A stretch of DNA of 64,000 bases from Symbiodinium natans (Eukaryota > Sar > Dinophyceae > Suessiales > Symbiodiniaceae), in contig CAJNDS010002115.1 in NCBI GenBank assembly GCA_905221605.1, positions 501,501-565,500 on the forward strand. The letters are read 5' to 3'. Shown here in pieces: positions 21,336 through 29,871 of the stretch. Position 1 is the stretch's first letter. Every line of letters begins with the position of its first letter. Both the position numbers and the translations under genes were made by a program. The notes beneath the pieces are model-generated. The model did not search any database and had not been told where the DNA came from. It was given only the letters and a program-made list of their open reading frames with translations.

Positions 21336-22779
21336 ATGTTGCCGGAGTATGACAGTCAGAGTCCCCCTCCGGCGGATGACGAGCTTAGGTCAGTCGACCC
21401 CGATGGTCCGGGGGGGATGTTGGCGGTCCTACAGACACAACCGGATCATGAGCGCAGGCAGCTGCAGGCAGCTGCGGAGGCTGCGGCCAGACTGACGCGC
21501 TCGCTGGATCAAGGTGGGGCTGAGGGGGGGGATGGCGACGGGGGAGGATCGAGGGCAGGGGGGGCAGGTGGGGAACCTGTTTGCGCGGAACGCCTGGCCC
21601 TTCAGGGGGATGCAGCAGCTGCAGCGGCACTGCTGGCCGCCACCACATCCATGCCCGTGAATAGCATCGCTTTGCCCGCCGCGGCCTTTTCCACGGGGGG
21701 GGCTGCTCGTAAGGAACGCACGCATTCCCAGGAAGCCAGCCCAGAAAAACGCCTCCGCACGCAAGAGTGCCTCCCTAGCTTTGGCGACGCTGGGGCCGCT
21801 GAGGGGGCTCCGGCCCATAGAGCTCCCCCGCTGTTTCATGGGGGTCGTAGGGATCCCCCCCCCCCGGGGCCCCCTCCTGCCCCAGCATTTCCTTTTGGAT
21901 GAACCGACGTGGGTGGGAGGGCTCAGGGATCAGTTGAATCATCTGCACGGTAAACAGGACACCGCCTTGGCCCAGCTGAGTGGCGCGACCGCTCAAATAC
22001 AGACGCTCACGGCACAAATGGGGTCGCTGGGGGACACGGTCCGGGGCCACGACACGCGCCTTGGGACGGCGGAGGGCCGTCTTGGAGAGCTTGAAGCAGA
22101 GGTCCGACGTCTTCGGTCGGTCAGTCCTAGTCCTGCCGCCACGCGGGGCAGCTCCCCGCGCTTCTCGCAGGCCGGCTCGTCCCTGCCTGACCGGCACATA
22201 GACGATTTCCAGATTGTGGTGGGGGGATGGGATGAGGCCCGTCGGGTGGAAATCGAGGGGGAGGTCACTCGCTTGTTCTCAGATGCCCAGGCCGAAGCCT
22301 TGCTTAAGCGCGTCCATGTACCATATGCCAGATCTCGCTACTGTCGTGTGGAGTTGCTGTTTCCGGACGACCGCCCGCGTGCAAAAAGGGAGCTACAGGG
22401 CACGGTTCTGCATGCCTTACGTCAGCGCGTCAGTGAAGGCAGCCGCTTGCCCGGTCAGGGATCGGCACGCTTGTGGGCTAAGCGCAATCGTGGGCCTGAG
22501 GAGAGGGCTAAGATTCGTGCTATTGTCTCCATGAAGGCACTGGCCTTGGAGTTTGTTTCGGAAACTGACGTAGACTTCGACTGGTCTGGGCGGGTCTGGG
22601 TGAAGGGGCGGGAGATTTTGTTCCACGCCGACCGTCGCCCCCCATTTGACGGGGCGGTCATGCTTCAGAATGGTCGAGGGGAGGACACGGGCTGGTATGT
22701 GCGTTTGGGTGACTTTGCAGCCCTCTTGGGGGTCGCAGAAGAGACGCTCCGGCAGCGACTGGACCTTCGTGATGAGTGA
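21336..22779 (+). CDS. Retroelement ORF1, RNA-binding-like protein with one frameshift
   Basis: Two overlapping frames make up ORF1. The first (ATG 21336 to 21902) is Ala/Gly/Pro-rich and low in complexity, with a basic patch RKERTHSQEASPEKRLR. The second (open from 21781, stop TGA 22777-22779) has a short coiled coil (GTAEGRLGELEAEVRRL) and an RRM-like fold suggested by DDFQIVVGGWDEAR and YCRVELLFPDD, followed by a basic C-terminal domain (LWAKRNRGPEERAKIRAIV). The switch falls at or near an 11-C run (21855-21865), so a one-base indel there, real or from sequencing, splits the gene. Presumed role: binding the element RNA in the ribonucleoprotein. The 5' leader from the spliced-leader relic is about 212 nt. 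Confidence 0.7.
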
Positions 22780-22793
22780 CTACCGGGGGGACG

Positions 22794-22815
22794 GGCCCGC
22801 GCGCAAACGCGGGCC
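22794..22815 (+). promoter_or_regulatory. GC hairpin between ORF1 stop and ORF2 start
   Basis: GGCCCGCG (22794-22801) pairs perfectly with CGCGGGCC (22808-22815) around a six-base loop. It starts 14 nt after the ORF1 stop and ends 24 nt before the first ORF2 ATG (22840). ORF1 and ORF2 are in the same frame here, so the hairpin could promote stop readthrough or reinitiation. Confidence 0.6.
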
Positions 22816-22839
22816 GGGGCTTCCAGGGAATTGGTATGC

Positions 22840-25800
22840 ATGTCGTGGAACTTGCATGGTAAGTCGCTGGAGGCCCTTGCTGATCTGATGACAGGCACAT
22901 GTACGCCACCTGATGTGCTGATGCTTCAGGAACTGGGAGGGATACGAGACTTGGAGTTGGGGGCTCAGAGGGTCCAGGAGTGGTCCCTTGGCCCTAAAAC
23001 GTATAACGTTTATGTAGTCAACACCACGGCCAGCTTCCGGTGCGTGGCAGTAGCTGTGTGCACGGCGCTCATCCATGCTCGCCCGGAGGTCGTGCCCCAT
23101 CCCCTTGGACTGTTAGTTAAACTCGCTAGCGACAGGGGTCATTTCTGTCTGTCCTCCCTTCATTTTCCGCATGAACAGCGAGCGGACGCTGTGGAGGTAT
23201 GGACCACTGGAATTCAGAGTTTGCAAGTGCAGTTATCAGCTCTTTCTCAGCATACACAGATTGTTCTTGGCTGTGATCTTAACCAGAATTATGCGAGCCA
23301 GGTAGACAGCTTCCCCGGCATGTCCCATATGCGCAGTCTCGTACATGTTCATGGCTTGCGTGGTTCCGCTCCATTGGGCGGGACGTGGCATGCCAGAGGG
23401 CTCTCCACCCCAATCGACTGGTGGCTGTTCAGGACGCACGGGTGCCAGGCTCAGTTTTGGAAAGATGAGGGTATGCGACAGGCTCTCCCCAGTGACCATG
23501 ACCCCATCTTTCTGCAGATCACGGTATCCGCACATTGGTTTCAAAGAACGTGGCGACCTCAGGATAAAACAGGGCAGTGGAACTATCGCTCGGAGATCCG
23601 AGAACAAGGCCTCCGGGACCCCGAATTCATCTACAACCAGGACAGTATTTCAGAGTTGTGTCAGAAGGCGGCCACGCGCCCCCCGAATTTACGGTATTCA
23701 GACTCCCCCCGAATTCAAGAATTAATTGCAGAGCGCAAGTCGTGCATGTGCCCTGAAAAACGTGCCCTCCTCATGAAGCAAATCCGGGAAACCCGGACTG
23801 CGGACAAAGCACAGCACAAGACGGACCTCCTCCAGAGGGCCCGCCAGGGTGACCGCCGAGCCATCTCCTTCTTGCGACGAAGCGCGGCGGGGGCATCCTT
23901 TGAGGGAGGGTATGTGGCGGCTAGGGGTGGGCTTCAACAGGCAGCGGAGGAACTCGCCGATTTCTACCGACACAAATACGCCCGGGAAGATGCGGAACCG
24001 GATCCGGTCAGAGTTCATGCCGCCTCTGTAGCCCCCCCCCCCGCCCCCATCACCCATGAAGATTTGGTGGCATGTATACAGGAGATGAAGCGAGGTGTCA
24101 GCGGAGGTCTTGACGGGGTTACCTACGAGGGTCTTCTCCAGATAGCCTTGATGGATACCCAGCATAAGCTGGCAGGCTACCTGACAGACATACTCCAGGG
24201 GCGGCTCGCGCTGCCTTCCTCGTGGAGCCACGGGAAGATCACACTCATGCCCAAGGTGTCGCAGCCGCAGGGTGCTAAGGACCTCCGCCCCATCTGCCTG
24301 ACGCCTTGCCTTGGCAAGGTCTTTAGCAAGATCCTCATGCGCAGGGTGCGCGACGCGTCACCGCCATATCAGGCGGGCCAGATGGGCTGTCGTCCGGGAT
24401 CGCAGGCCATAGACGGAGTGGCGGCAGCTCAGATGATCGTTCAGCAGCTTCGATCTCGGGGCCGCTGTGGAGCCTGCGTGGCCAAGCTGGACATACGGGC
24501 GGCCTTTGACACGCTCTCGCACTCGGCGATCCTGGAATGGCTCCGACAAGGCCGGCCAACGACCGAGAAGGTGCTGCTGTGGGAAATGTGCATCCAGTCC
24601 AGAATTACTATGGGCATTGGCGCCCGCCGGTGGGACCAACAGTTGGAGAGGGGCGTCTTGCAGGGCACCTCCTACAGCGCGGACCTATTCTCCCGTGTCA
24701 TCGACTGGTTTCTGGGTCCGCTTATCGAGCATTGGAGGACGGAGAGGTTCCCGGACTGGGAAGCCCGGGTGGGGCCACTAGCCCACCTGCTCCTTTATGC
24801 TGACGACCTCCTCGTTTTCGCCGACACACCCGCCGACCTGCAGACTAAGGTGCAAGGGATCGAGGACTGTCTGGCAGCCATAGGGCTGCGCATTAATGCA
24901 TCTAAGTCAACAGTCTTGGGCCAGGTTCAGGGGCCCGCCCCGGGTGTTTGGCTCAGAGGGCAACCCCAGCCCATGCCTGCGGAGGATCACCTCTTGTATC
25001 TTGGCGTACCCCTCTCGTACATCCTGGACACTGAGGTCATGATCGGCCATGGCCTGCGCAAAACTTTCAATACGTATTATGCTTTCCGTAGACTCCTTCA
25101 AGGCATACACACCCCCCTCAAGCTCAAAATGTTGTTGTTTGACTCCTACATCACTTCTAAGTGGGCGTGGTGTGCTCCGGTGTTGTGGCCCAGCGCAAAG
25201 CTCCTTAGGCGCCTCACAGCCTTGCAACATACCTATTTGCTGGGCGTTCTGGCCTTCACGTCGGATTTTGTCTTGGGCTGGTTGGGTAATGAGATTGCCA
25301 AGCGACGGGCGGTCCGGGAGGTGTGTGACCGCCTCTTGCAGGGTCGGGCAAAATGGGCAGAGATTTGGGTTCGTCGGGTGTGGAGGTATTGGGGGCATCT
25401 TAGCAGATCGGAAATGAACACCCCGGTGGTGTCCATGTTTCGGACGTGCTACTGGGCGGCGGTGGCCACGGGAGCAACCCGGCCGGTGTGGGTGCAGGAC
25501 ACCGTCCCCCGCAGGCTGCAGAGGGCGTATATGCGCTTTCGTAAGGATGCGTGGCCGGCCGCTTGGGAACTGCTTGCGCATAGACGCCCTGACTGGACGC
25601 TGGCGGAGGATGTCTGGTCACGCTACTGGATTGCAGAATCCCCTGCACTTGGCCATCCCGACATGTTGGGGGGTAGGCAACTGCTCCTTCTTGGAGACCT
25701 GTCGGCCATACTAAGGCCGTCCAAGATGCCACCAGAGCTACCCTACGCGCGGGCAGTTGTTTGTGTGCCCTACTATGCTAGCTCGGCTCGCCGGGACAAG

Positions 25801-26247
25801 TGGGTCATATGGTTGGTAGATGGGAAAGCCGCAGTCACCGCAGCCATTTGTCCTCCAGGAGGTGGCCCCGACACCCACACCTGGATGCAGATGCGAAGCC
25901 CCTCGCCCCAAGCCTCGGCCGCAGACAGTATGGCCCGGAAGTGGCGCTTCCTGCGCACGTGCCGCGGGGCCCTCCCCGGTGATGCCGCCGCAGTCCTCGC
26001 TCTGCCCTCCACTCTTTTCGTGCGCCATGTGTTGGAGCACCATGTGGGACTGACTGATTGGACGCATGTCATGAGCATAGAGAGACTGCATGTGCAACTG
26101 CCATGGCTTTTGGATGAGTGCACGCTGCAGCCTAAGAAGACCCCCAAGGATTTCCAGTTGGTCTGTGAACAAGCGGCCCAGTCCTTCCCTCCGGGCCGAC
26201 AGTTCCTGCTTCGCGATGCTTCGGGCTCCACTGCGCAGTTCTTTTAA
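22840..26247 (+). CDS. Retroelement ORF2: AP-like endonuclease and reverse transcriptase
   Basis: About 1135 codons from ATG 22840; stop TAA 26245-26247. It nicks target DNA and copies the element RNA. The N-terminal third is an exonuclease-endonuclease-phosphatase domain: MSWNLHGKS with the catalytic Asn, LMLQELGG with the metal-binding Glu, GCDLNQNY, and SDHDPIF with the catalytic His-Asp. The reverse transcriptase lies at roughly residues 430-760: LRPICLTPCLGKVFSK, AFDTLSHSAI, GVLQGTSYSADLF, LLLYADDLLVFA (catalytic Asp pair just after Y653), INASKSTVLG and LYLGVPLS. The last 350 residues are Trp-rich with no RNase H or zinc knuckle that I can see. The frame is open for 20 codons upstream, back to the ORF1 stop. 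All catalytic residues seem intact. This places the element among endonuclease-bearing LINEs; the clade is not assigned. Confidence 0.9.
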   Translation: MSWNLHGKSLEALADLMTGTCTPPDVLMLQELGGIRDLELGAQRVQEWSLGPKTYNVYVVNTTASFRCVAVAVCTALIHARPEVVPHPLGLLVKLASDRGHFCLSSLHFPHEQRADAVEVWTTGIQSLQVQLSALSQHTQIVLGCDLNQNYASQVDSFPGMSHMRSLVHVHGLRGSAPLGGTWHARGLSTPIDWWLFRTHGCQAQFWKDEGMRQALPSDHDPIFLQITVSAHWFQRTWRPQDKTGQWNYRSEIREQGLRDPEFIYNQDSISELCQKAATRPPNLRYSDSPRIQELIAERKSCMCPEKRALLMKQIRETRTADKAQHKTDLLQRARQGDRRAISFLRRSAAGASFEGGYVAARGGLQQAAEELADFYRHKYAREDAEPDPVRVHAASVAPPPAPITHEDLVACIQEMKRGVSGGLDGVTYEGLLQIALMDTQHKLAGYLTDILQGRLALPSSWSHGKITLMPKVSQPQGAKDLRPICLTPCLGKVFSKILMRRVRDASPPYQAGQMGCRPGSQAIDGVAAAQMIVQQLRSRGRCGACVAKLDIRAAFDTLSHSAILEWLRQGRPTTEKVLLWEMCIQSRITMGIGARRWDQQLERGVLQGTSYSADLFSRVIDWFLGPLIEHWRTERFPDWEARVGPLAHLLLYADDLLVFADTPADLQTKVQGIEDCLAAIGLRINASKSTVLGQVQGPAPGVWLRGQPQPMPAEDHLLYLGVPLSYILDTEVMIGHGLRKTFNTYYAFRRLLQGIHTPLKLKMLLFDSYITSKWAWCAPVLWPSAKLLRRLTALQHTYLLGVLAFTSDFVLGWLGNEIAKRRAVREVCDRLLQGRAKWAEIWVRRVWRYWGHLSRSEMNTPVVSMFRTCYWAAVATGATRPVWVQDTVPRRLQRAYMRFRKDAWPAAWELLAHRRPDWTLAEDVWSRYWIAESPALGHPDMLGGRQLLLLGDLSAILRPSKMPPELPYARAVVCVPYYASSARRDKWVIWLVDGKAAVTAAICPPGGGPDTHTWMQMRSPSPQASAADSMARKWRFLRTCRGALPGDAAAVLALPSTLFVRHVLEHHVGLTDWTHVMSIERLHVQLPWLLDECTLQPKKTPKDFQLVCEQAAQSFPPGRQFLLRDASGSTAQFF

Positions 26248-26314
26248 GGAGGGGGGGGGGGGGGCGGGACGGCCCGGAAATAGACGCGCCCGCGGTAAAG
26301 CAGCTAGGGCAGCC

Positions 26315-27157
26315 ATGTCATGTCCACCGCCTACGCTGCTGGACACTGCGGACGAGGACGCACCTGGCGAGGCCAAGCTCCCTGTGCAAGTCGACAGTGA
26401 CAGCGATGCCGCGGACGCTGATGGGCCTGTGGCGGAGTTGGCAGCAGGTGCCCTCCTGCAGGATCATGTGGCCCCGCATTTGGAGAAAGTGGTGGAGGCG
26501 CTCCGGTGCCTCGATGTCGACGCCCCGGTCAGGGGTGAGCAAGGCGGATCCCTCAGCTTCGGCGCCTATGTGCACGTTCGCGCAGGGGTGCGTGCGCTCT
26601 CGCGTGTGTACCCCACGCTGACACGGCTACTGACGCGAGTTCTGCGTCACCACTTCCCGGGGGACACCTTCACCACTCTGGTGGTCAATTTCGACGTTTG
26701 TGCTGCCCCCCACCGCGACCAACAGAACTCTTGGCTGCCTAGCCTGATCCTCCCGCTGACGCAGTTTGTTGGGGGTGGAATCTGGGTGGAATCCCCCACC
26801 GGATTGGAGACACGCATCTTCCGTGGACGACGGGTCCTGGGAGCAGTTGCGCCCTTGCGCGGGCCCACCAGACTCAGCGCACGCAGCCTTCTGCATGCCA
26901 CGGAGCCCTGGCAGGGGTCCCGGGTCCTCCTCGTGGGCTTCCACTCGGCGGGGTTCAGAACGCTTCGGGTGCAAGATCGAGCCTACCTCCAGTTGGGCTT
27001 TTTGTTCCCGGATGAAGAACAGGAGCGACGGGCGATGCTGTCTCGGTGGACACCGCATGGGGCGCAGGTTCAACGGGCTCTGCCTTGTGCCGCCCCGAAA
27101 TGGCCAGTAGGGAAGCTCCGACATGGTTGTGGGCCCGACGTCTACTACATCGACTAG
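26315..27157 (+). CDS. Retroelement ORF3: 2OG-Fe(II) dioxygenase-like protein
   Basis: About 280 codons from the first ATG after ORF2 (26315); the frame is open upstream into ORF2. An acidic N-terminus (VQVDSDSDAADADG) precedes a region resembling 2-oxoglutarate/iron(II) dioxygenases: TTLVVNFDVCAAPHRDQQN gives H133-x-D135; FVGGGIWVE is the usual G-G strand; SARSLLHATEP gives the distal H194; and GSRVLLVGF gives R203, the expected 2OG-binding arginine nine residues on. Spacing and order fit the double-stranded beta-helix core. Substrate unknown: nucleic-acid demethylation or base oxidation is a guess from the context of a mobile element. A 14-G run lies between ORF2 and ORF3 (26251-26264). An unrelated structural protein is possible but less likely. 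Confidence 0.65.
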   Translation: MSCPPPTLLDTADEDAPGEAKLPVQVDSDSDAADADGPVAELAAGALLQDHVAPHLEKVVEALRCLDVDAPVRGEQGGSLSFGAYVHVRAGVRALSRVYPTLTRLLTRVLRHHFPGDTFTTLVVNFDVCAAPHRDQQNSWLPSLILPLTQFVGGGIWVESPTGLETRIFRGRRVLGAVAPLRGPTRLSARSLLHATEPWQGSRVLLVGFHSAGFRTLRVQDRAYLQLGFLFPDEEQERRAMLSRWTPHGAQVQRALPCAAPKWPVGKLRHGCGPDVYYID

Positions 27158-27677
27158 GCTGACACGCATGCCCGGCACGATCTGAGCCCCCGCCGTCGCA
27201 AGGACATTGAGTGAATTAGTTTGAATGTGAAGTGAATTGGTTGGCATGTGCAGGGAATTCATCTGCATGAGCATGACTAGTTTCTGTTTCTGTCTTGCAT
27301 GTGCATGTGCATAGTTTGGTGGCTCCCCTCCCGCAAACAGGAAAGACAAGGATCTCTCTCGCTGGGAGTCCACATAGTTCGGGCTCCCGAGCGACTCTGT
27401 ACAACGTTGGCACGAGTGGTGTGTAAGACGCCGCGCTGGCCAGACCGGGCCGCCAGACCGGGCCGCCGGGGATAGCAAGAGTGCAAAGCGCCCCCTCCCC
27501 CCCCCCCCCATTCCCCCTCCCATGCTTGCTTTGTTTCTCTTGTGCATCCATCGTCGTTGGCTGTCTGCACTTTGACACCCCATGCATGGACAGACACATG
27601 CTCAGCCCCGCCCGCAGCCCTGAAGCCCTCGTGCTCTCAGCATTTCTGTAACCCCTTTGGTGCCTTGCATTTTCGAA
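27158..27677 (+). other. Retroelement spacer between ORF3 and ORF4
   Basis: Rich in TGCATG/GCATGTGC words (around 27244-27310), with two tandem GGCCGCC-AGACCGG units near 27445-27470 and a C run near 27490-27509. No coding frame on the plus strand looks real. Confidence 0.5.
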
Positions 27678-28808
27678 ATGGCAATGGAGGCGCTGAGCCA
27701 GGAGCCCCGGATGGCGGAGCAGACGACGCCGACCCAGACCGGCGGGGCACAGGACGATGTGCTGGCCGCGGCGAGCCAGCTCCACGACCTCTGGGTGAGC
27801 ATCATGGACGACACGCAGTGGCAGTGGCTGGTGGGCGGCCTCTTGATGACGGGGCTGCTGGCGGCTCTGGTGGGGGTGTCTCGACGTCGTGGTCGAGTGG
27901 ATCCTGGCGCCAGCGAGCCTGACACTGGCGCGGCTGCCCCCGACGCCACCTTGGACGACCCTGTATCGGACCAACTCCGAGCACTCATGGAACGCACGGA
28001 CAAGATGTTTGGCAAAGTCAGCACCGTCATGGACCTCCTCCTGACCGCCGACAGCAACCGGGCACAAGACCAACGCGAAGCGCGCACCGCCGCTGGCAAC
28101 CTGCTCGACAAAATCAAGGAGATGTGGAACCTCGTGGAGCGGGTAGAAGGCCGTGTGCAGGACATCAAAGACCCAGCAGTGGCGATCCTGAAGATGGACG
28201 CCCAGCTCGCGGCGCTGCATAAAGGGGTCAAGGCCGACCTCCTCACGGTCAAAACGGACCTCGGCACGACTACTGCTGGTCTGGAGGTGCTCAAGTCCCA
28301 GACCGCCGTCCTGTGCGCTTCGATGGAAAGCCTCCAGCAGAAGTTCGGAGTGGTGACGGCGGTGGTGGATGGCCTGACTACGGATCTCGCAAAGCTGTGG
28401 GAAGGCTGCGACACGGCCGCTGCCCGAGAGAGTCACGAGAACATCGCGCACATCAAGAAGGTGCTGGCCCGGGTCTGTGACATGACGTGGGCGCTCCAGG
28501 AAAGCCAGACCAAGCAGTCCGAGCAGATACAGGCCCTCCTGGACAAGTGTGAGGATGGTCCGGCGCAGGCAGCAGGACCGGCCCCGCGCCCTTCGGGGCC
28601 GGTGCTTTACCGCTCTCCCCCGCAGACACAACCGGGGACGGGGGCGGGAGGACCAGGTCCCGCGCAGCCCCCCATCATCAACTTGTCAGACACGGTGGCC
28701 ATGCCGACGCCGTCCTACCGGGGAGGGGCTGCCCTAGTGGTCCTCCCCGGGGGAGGCCAGATGACGCTCGACGCCGCAGCCCTCACGCGCTTGGTGGTGC
28801 CGTCCTAG
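27678..28808 (+). CDS. ORF4: single-pass membrane, coiled-coil protein
   Basis: About 376 codons from ATG 27678 (an in-frame ATG follows at 27684); stop TAG 28806-28808. A short polar N-terminus is followed by one hydrophobic segment (WLVGGLLMTGLLAALVGV, near residue 50) and a basic stop-transfer patch RRRGR. A long helical, heptad-like region follows (about residues 95-270; for example LLDKIKEMWNLVERVEGRV). The tail is Pro/Gly-rich. I recognise no family. It lies between two TGCATG-rich spacers downstream of ORF3, with codon use like ORF1-ORF3, so it probably belongs to the retroelement. A role in membrane tethering would be speculation. A captured host gene is the alternative. Confidence 0.6.
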   Translation: MAMEALSQEPRMAEQTTPTQTGGAQDDVLAAASQLHDLWVSIMDDTQWQWLVGGLLMTGLLAALVGVSRRRGRVDPGASEPDTGAAAPDATLDDPVSDQLRALMERTDKMFGKVSTVMDLLLTADSNRAQDQREARTAAGNLLDKIKEMWNLVERVEGRVQDIKDPAVAILKMDAQLAALHKGVKADLLTVKTDLGTTTAGLEVLKSQTAVLCASMESLQQKFGVVTAVVDGLTTDLAKLWEGCDTAAARESHENIAHIKKVLARVCDMTWALQESQTKQSEQIQALLDKCEDGPAQAAGPAPRPSGPVLYRSPPQTQPGTGAGGPGPAQPPIINLSDTVAMPTPSYRGGAALVVLPGGGQMTLDAAALTRLVVPS

Positions 28809-29142
28809 ACCTCCGGAACCAGCCGTGGTGTTGAGAACAGCTGAATTCACACAACCCAGCGCATGCATGGAATTCCGGCACGCCCCCCTCCCCCCCCCCC
28901 CCCCCCGCCCTTAGCCCGTACATGTTACCTCTGCCCTTGAGCCTCGTCCTCCCAAGTAGCCACCCCCCCCCCCAAGAATTGACTGCATGGAATGCACGCT
29001 ACGCTGCGGATGGACTGCATGAGCACTGGACCTGCATGATTGGCATGGGCACGTAGTCGTCAAAGTTGTTTTAGCTTCCACTCCTCGGAATAGATACTGT
29101 GCCGGATTGCCCTAGGCGCACGGGGCCCGCATGACTTGCATG

Positions 29143-29437
29143 TGCACGTAGCTGTTTCTCACACTCTGTCACAGATGCACGCCGGCATTCTCGCAGGAGC
29201 AATAATGGGAACTGGTTGTCTCGTTGTGGGATTTAGGGGAGCTGTTGCGCATGCATGCTGTGTTCTCCATGTGTTCCTCCTGATTGCACGGACACGTAGC
29301 TGTTCTCACAACTGGTCGAAGATGCATGCCGGCATTCTCGCAGGCGCACCAACTGGGAACGTCAGTTTCATTGCGAGATTTGAGGGAGCTGTCGTGCAGT
29401 CGTGCTGTGCTCTTCATGTGTGTTCTCCATGCGTGCG
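29143..29437 (+). repeat. Two-copy tandem repeat, unit about 147 bp
   Basis: Copy 1 starts CACGTAGCTGTTTCTCACA at 29143 and copy 2 starts CACGTAGCTGTTCTCACA at about 29291. Both share ATGC(A)CGCCGGCATTCTCGCAGG and GAGCTGT...GTGCTGT...CATGTG. A weaker third start, GCACGTAGTCGTC, lies at about 29050. Confidence 0.75.
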
Positions 29438-29580
29438 TCAGCAGAGACGCTCAGAGTCCGAATCCGCCTGGCCCTTAAGCAGCTCGGAACGTCACGCCCC
29501 GCAGTGCAAGCAACACGTTGCAGTTTCGAGTACAGGCACCGCCAAAGAGCTCCGCCAAACCCACCGCCTTGCCCGGGGAC

Positions 29581-29871
29581 ATGCAGGGGAGAGACGAAAG
29601 GTCATCGTATGAGCGGCTCGCAAACCGTTTCGTAGGGCCATGGGTGGAATCTCGTACCGAAGCCAAACGCATCGCCAAGGCCACTCTCGCATATCGTATG
29701 GAGGATATCATTCGTTCTCAAGCCATTCGTCGCCGTATCAATGAGGAAAACCTTCGGGCTGTGGGGTGGTCGCATGAGGCTCGCGCGATGGTCGAGGGTC
29801 GCGCGGGGGTCGGGGGGGAGAGGCGAGGGGTGGTCAAGGAGGATGGCCCGACGGAGGGGCCGGCTTGCTGA
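29581..29871 (+). CDS. Small basic ORF in the retroelement 3' region
   Basis: 96 codons from ATG to TGA. The middle (SYERLANRFVGPWVESRT, then EAKRIAKATLAYRMEDIIR) is helical and basic and uses C/T-ending codons like a real gene, while the C-terminus falls into G-rich low complexity. No family recognised. It may be chance. Confidence 0.3.
   Translation: MQGRDERSSYERLANRFVGPWVESRTEAKRIAKATLAYRMEDIIRSQAIRRRINEENLRAVGWSHEARAMVEGRAGVGGERRGVVKEDGPTEGPAC

Noticed and set aside
25738-27583. Minus-strand open frames of 150-320 codons opposite ORF2 and ORF3
   Set aside because: They are shadows of the GC-rich coding strand; no motif was found.
27216-28631. 471-codon open frame on the minus strand
   Set aside because: It mirrors ORF4 and its spacers. 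High GC reduces stop codons on the opposite strand, the composition is Arg/His-rich and no domain is visible.
29136-29612. 158-codon open frame over the tandem repeat
   Set aside because: It is a chance frame through a 147-bp tandem unit, with no conservation between the two copies at the protein level.
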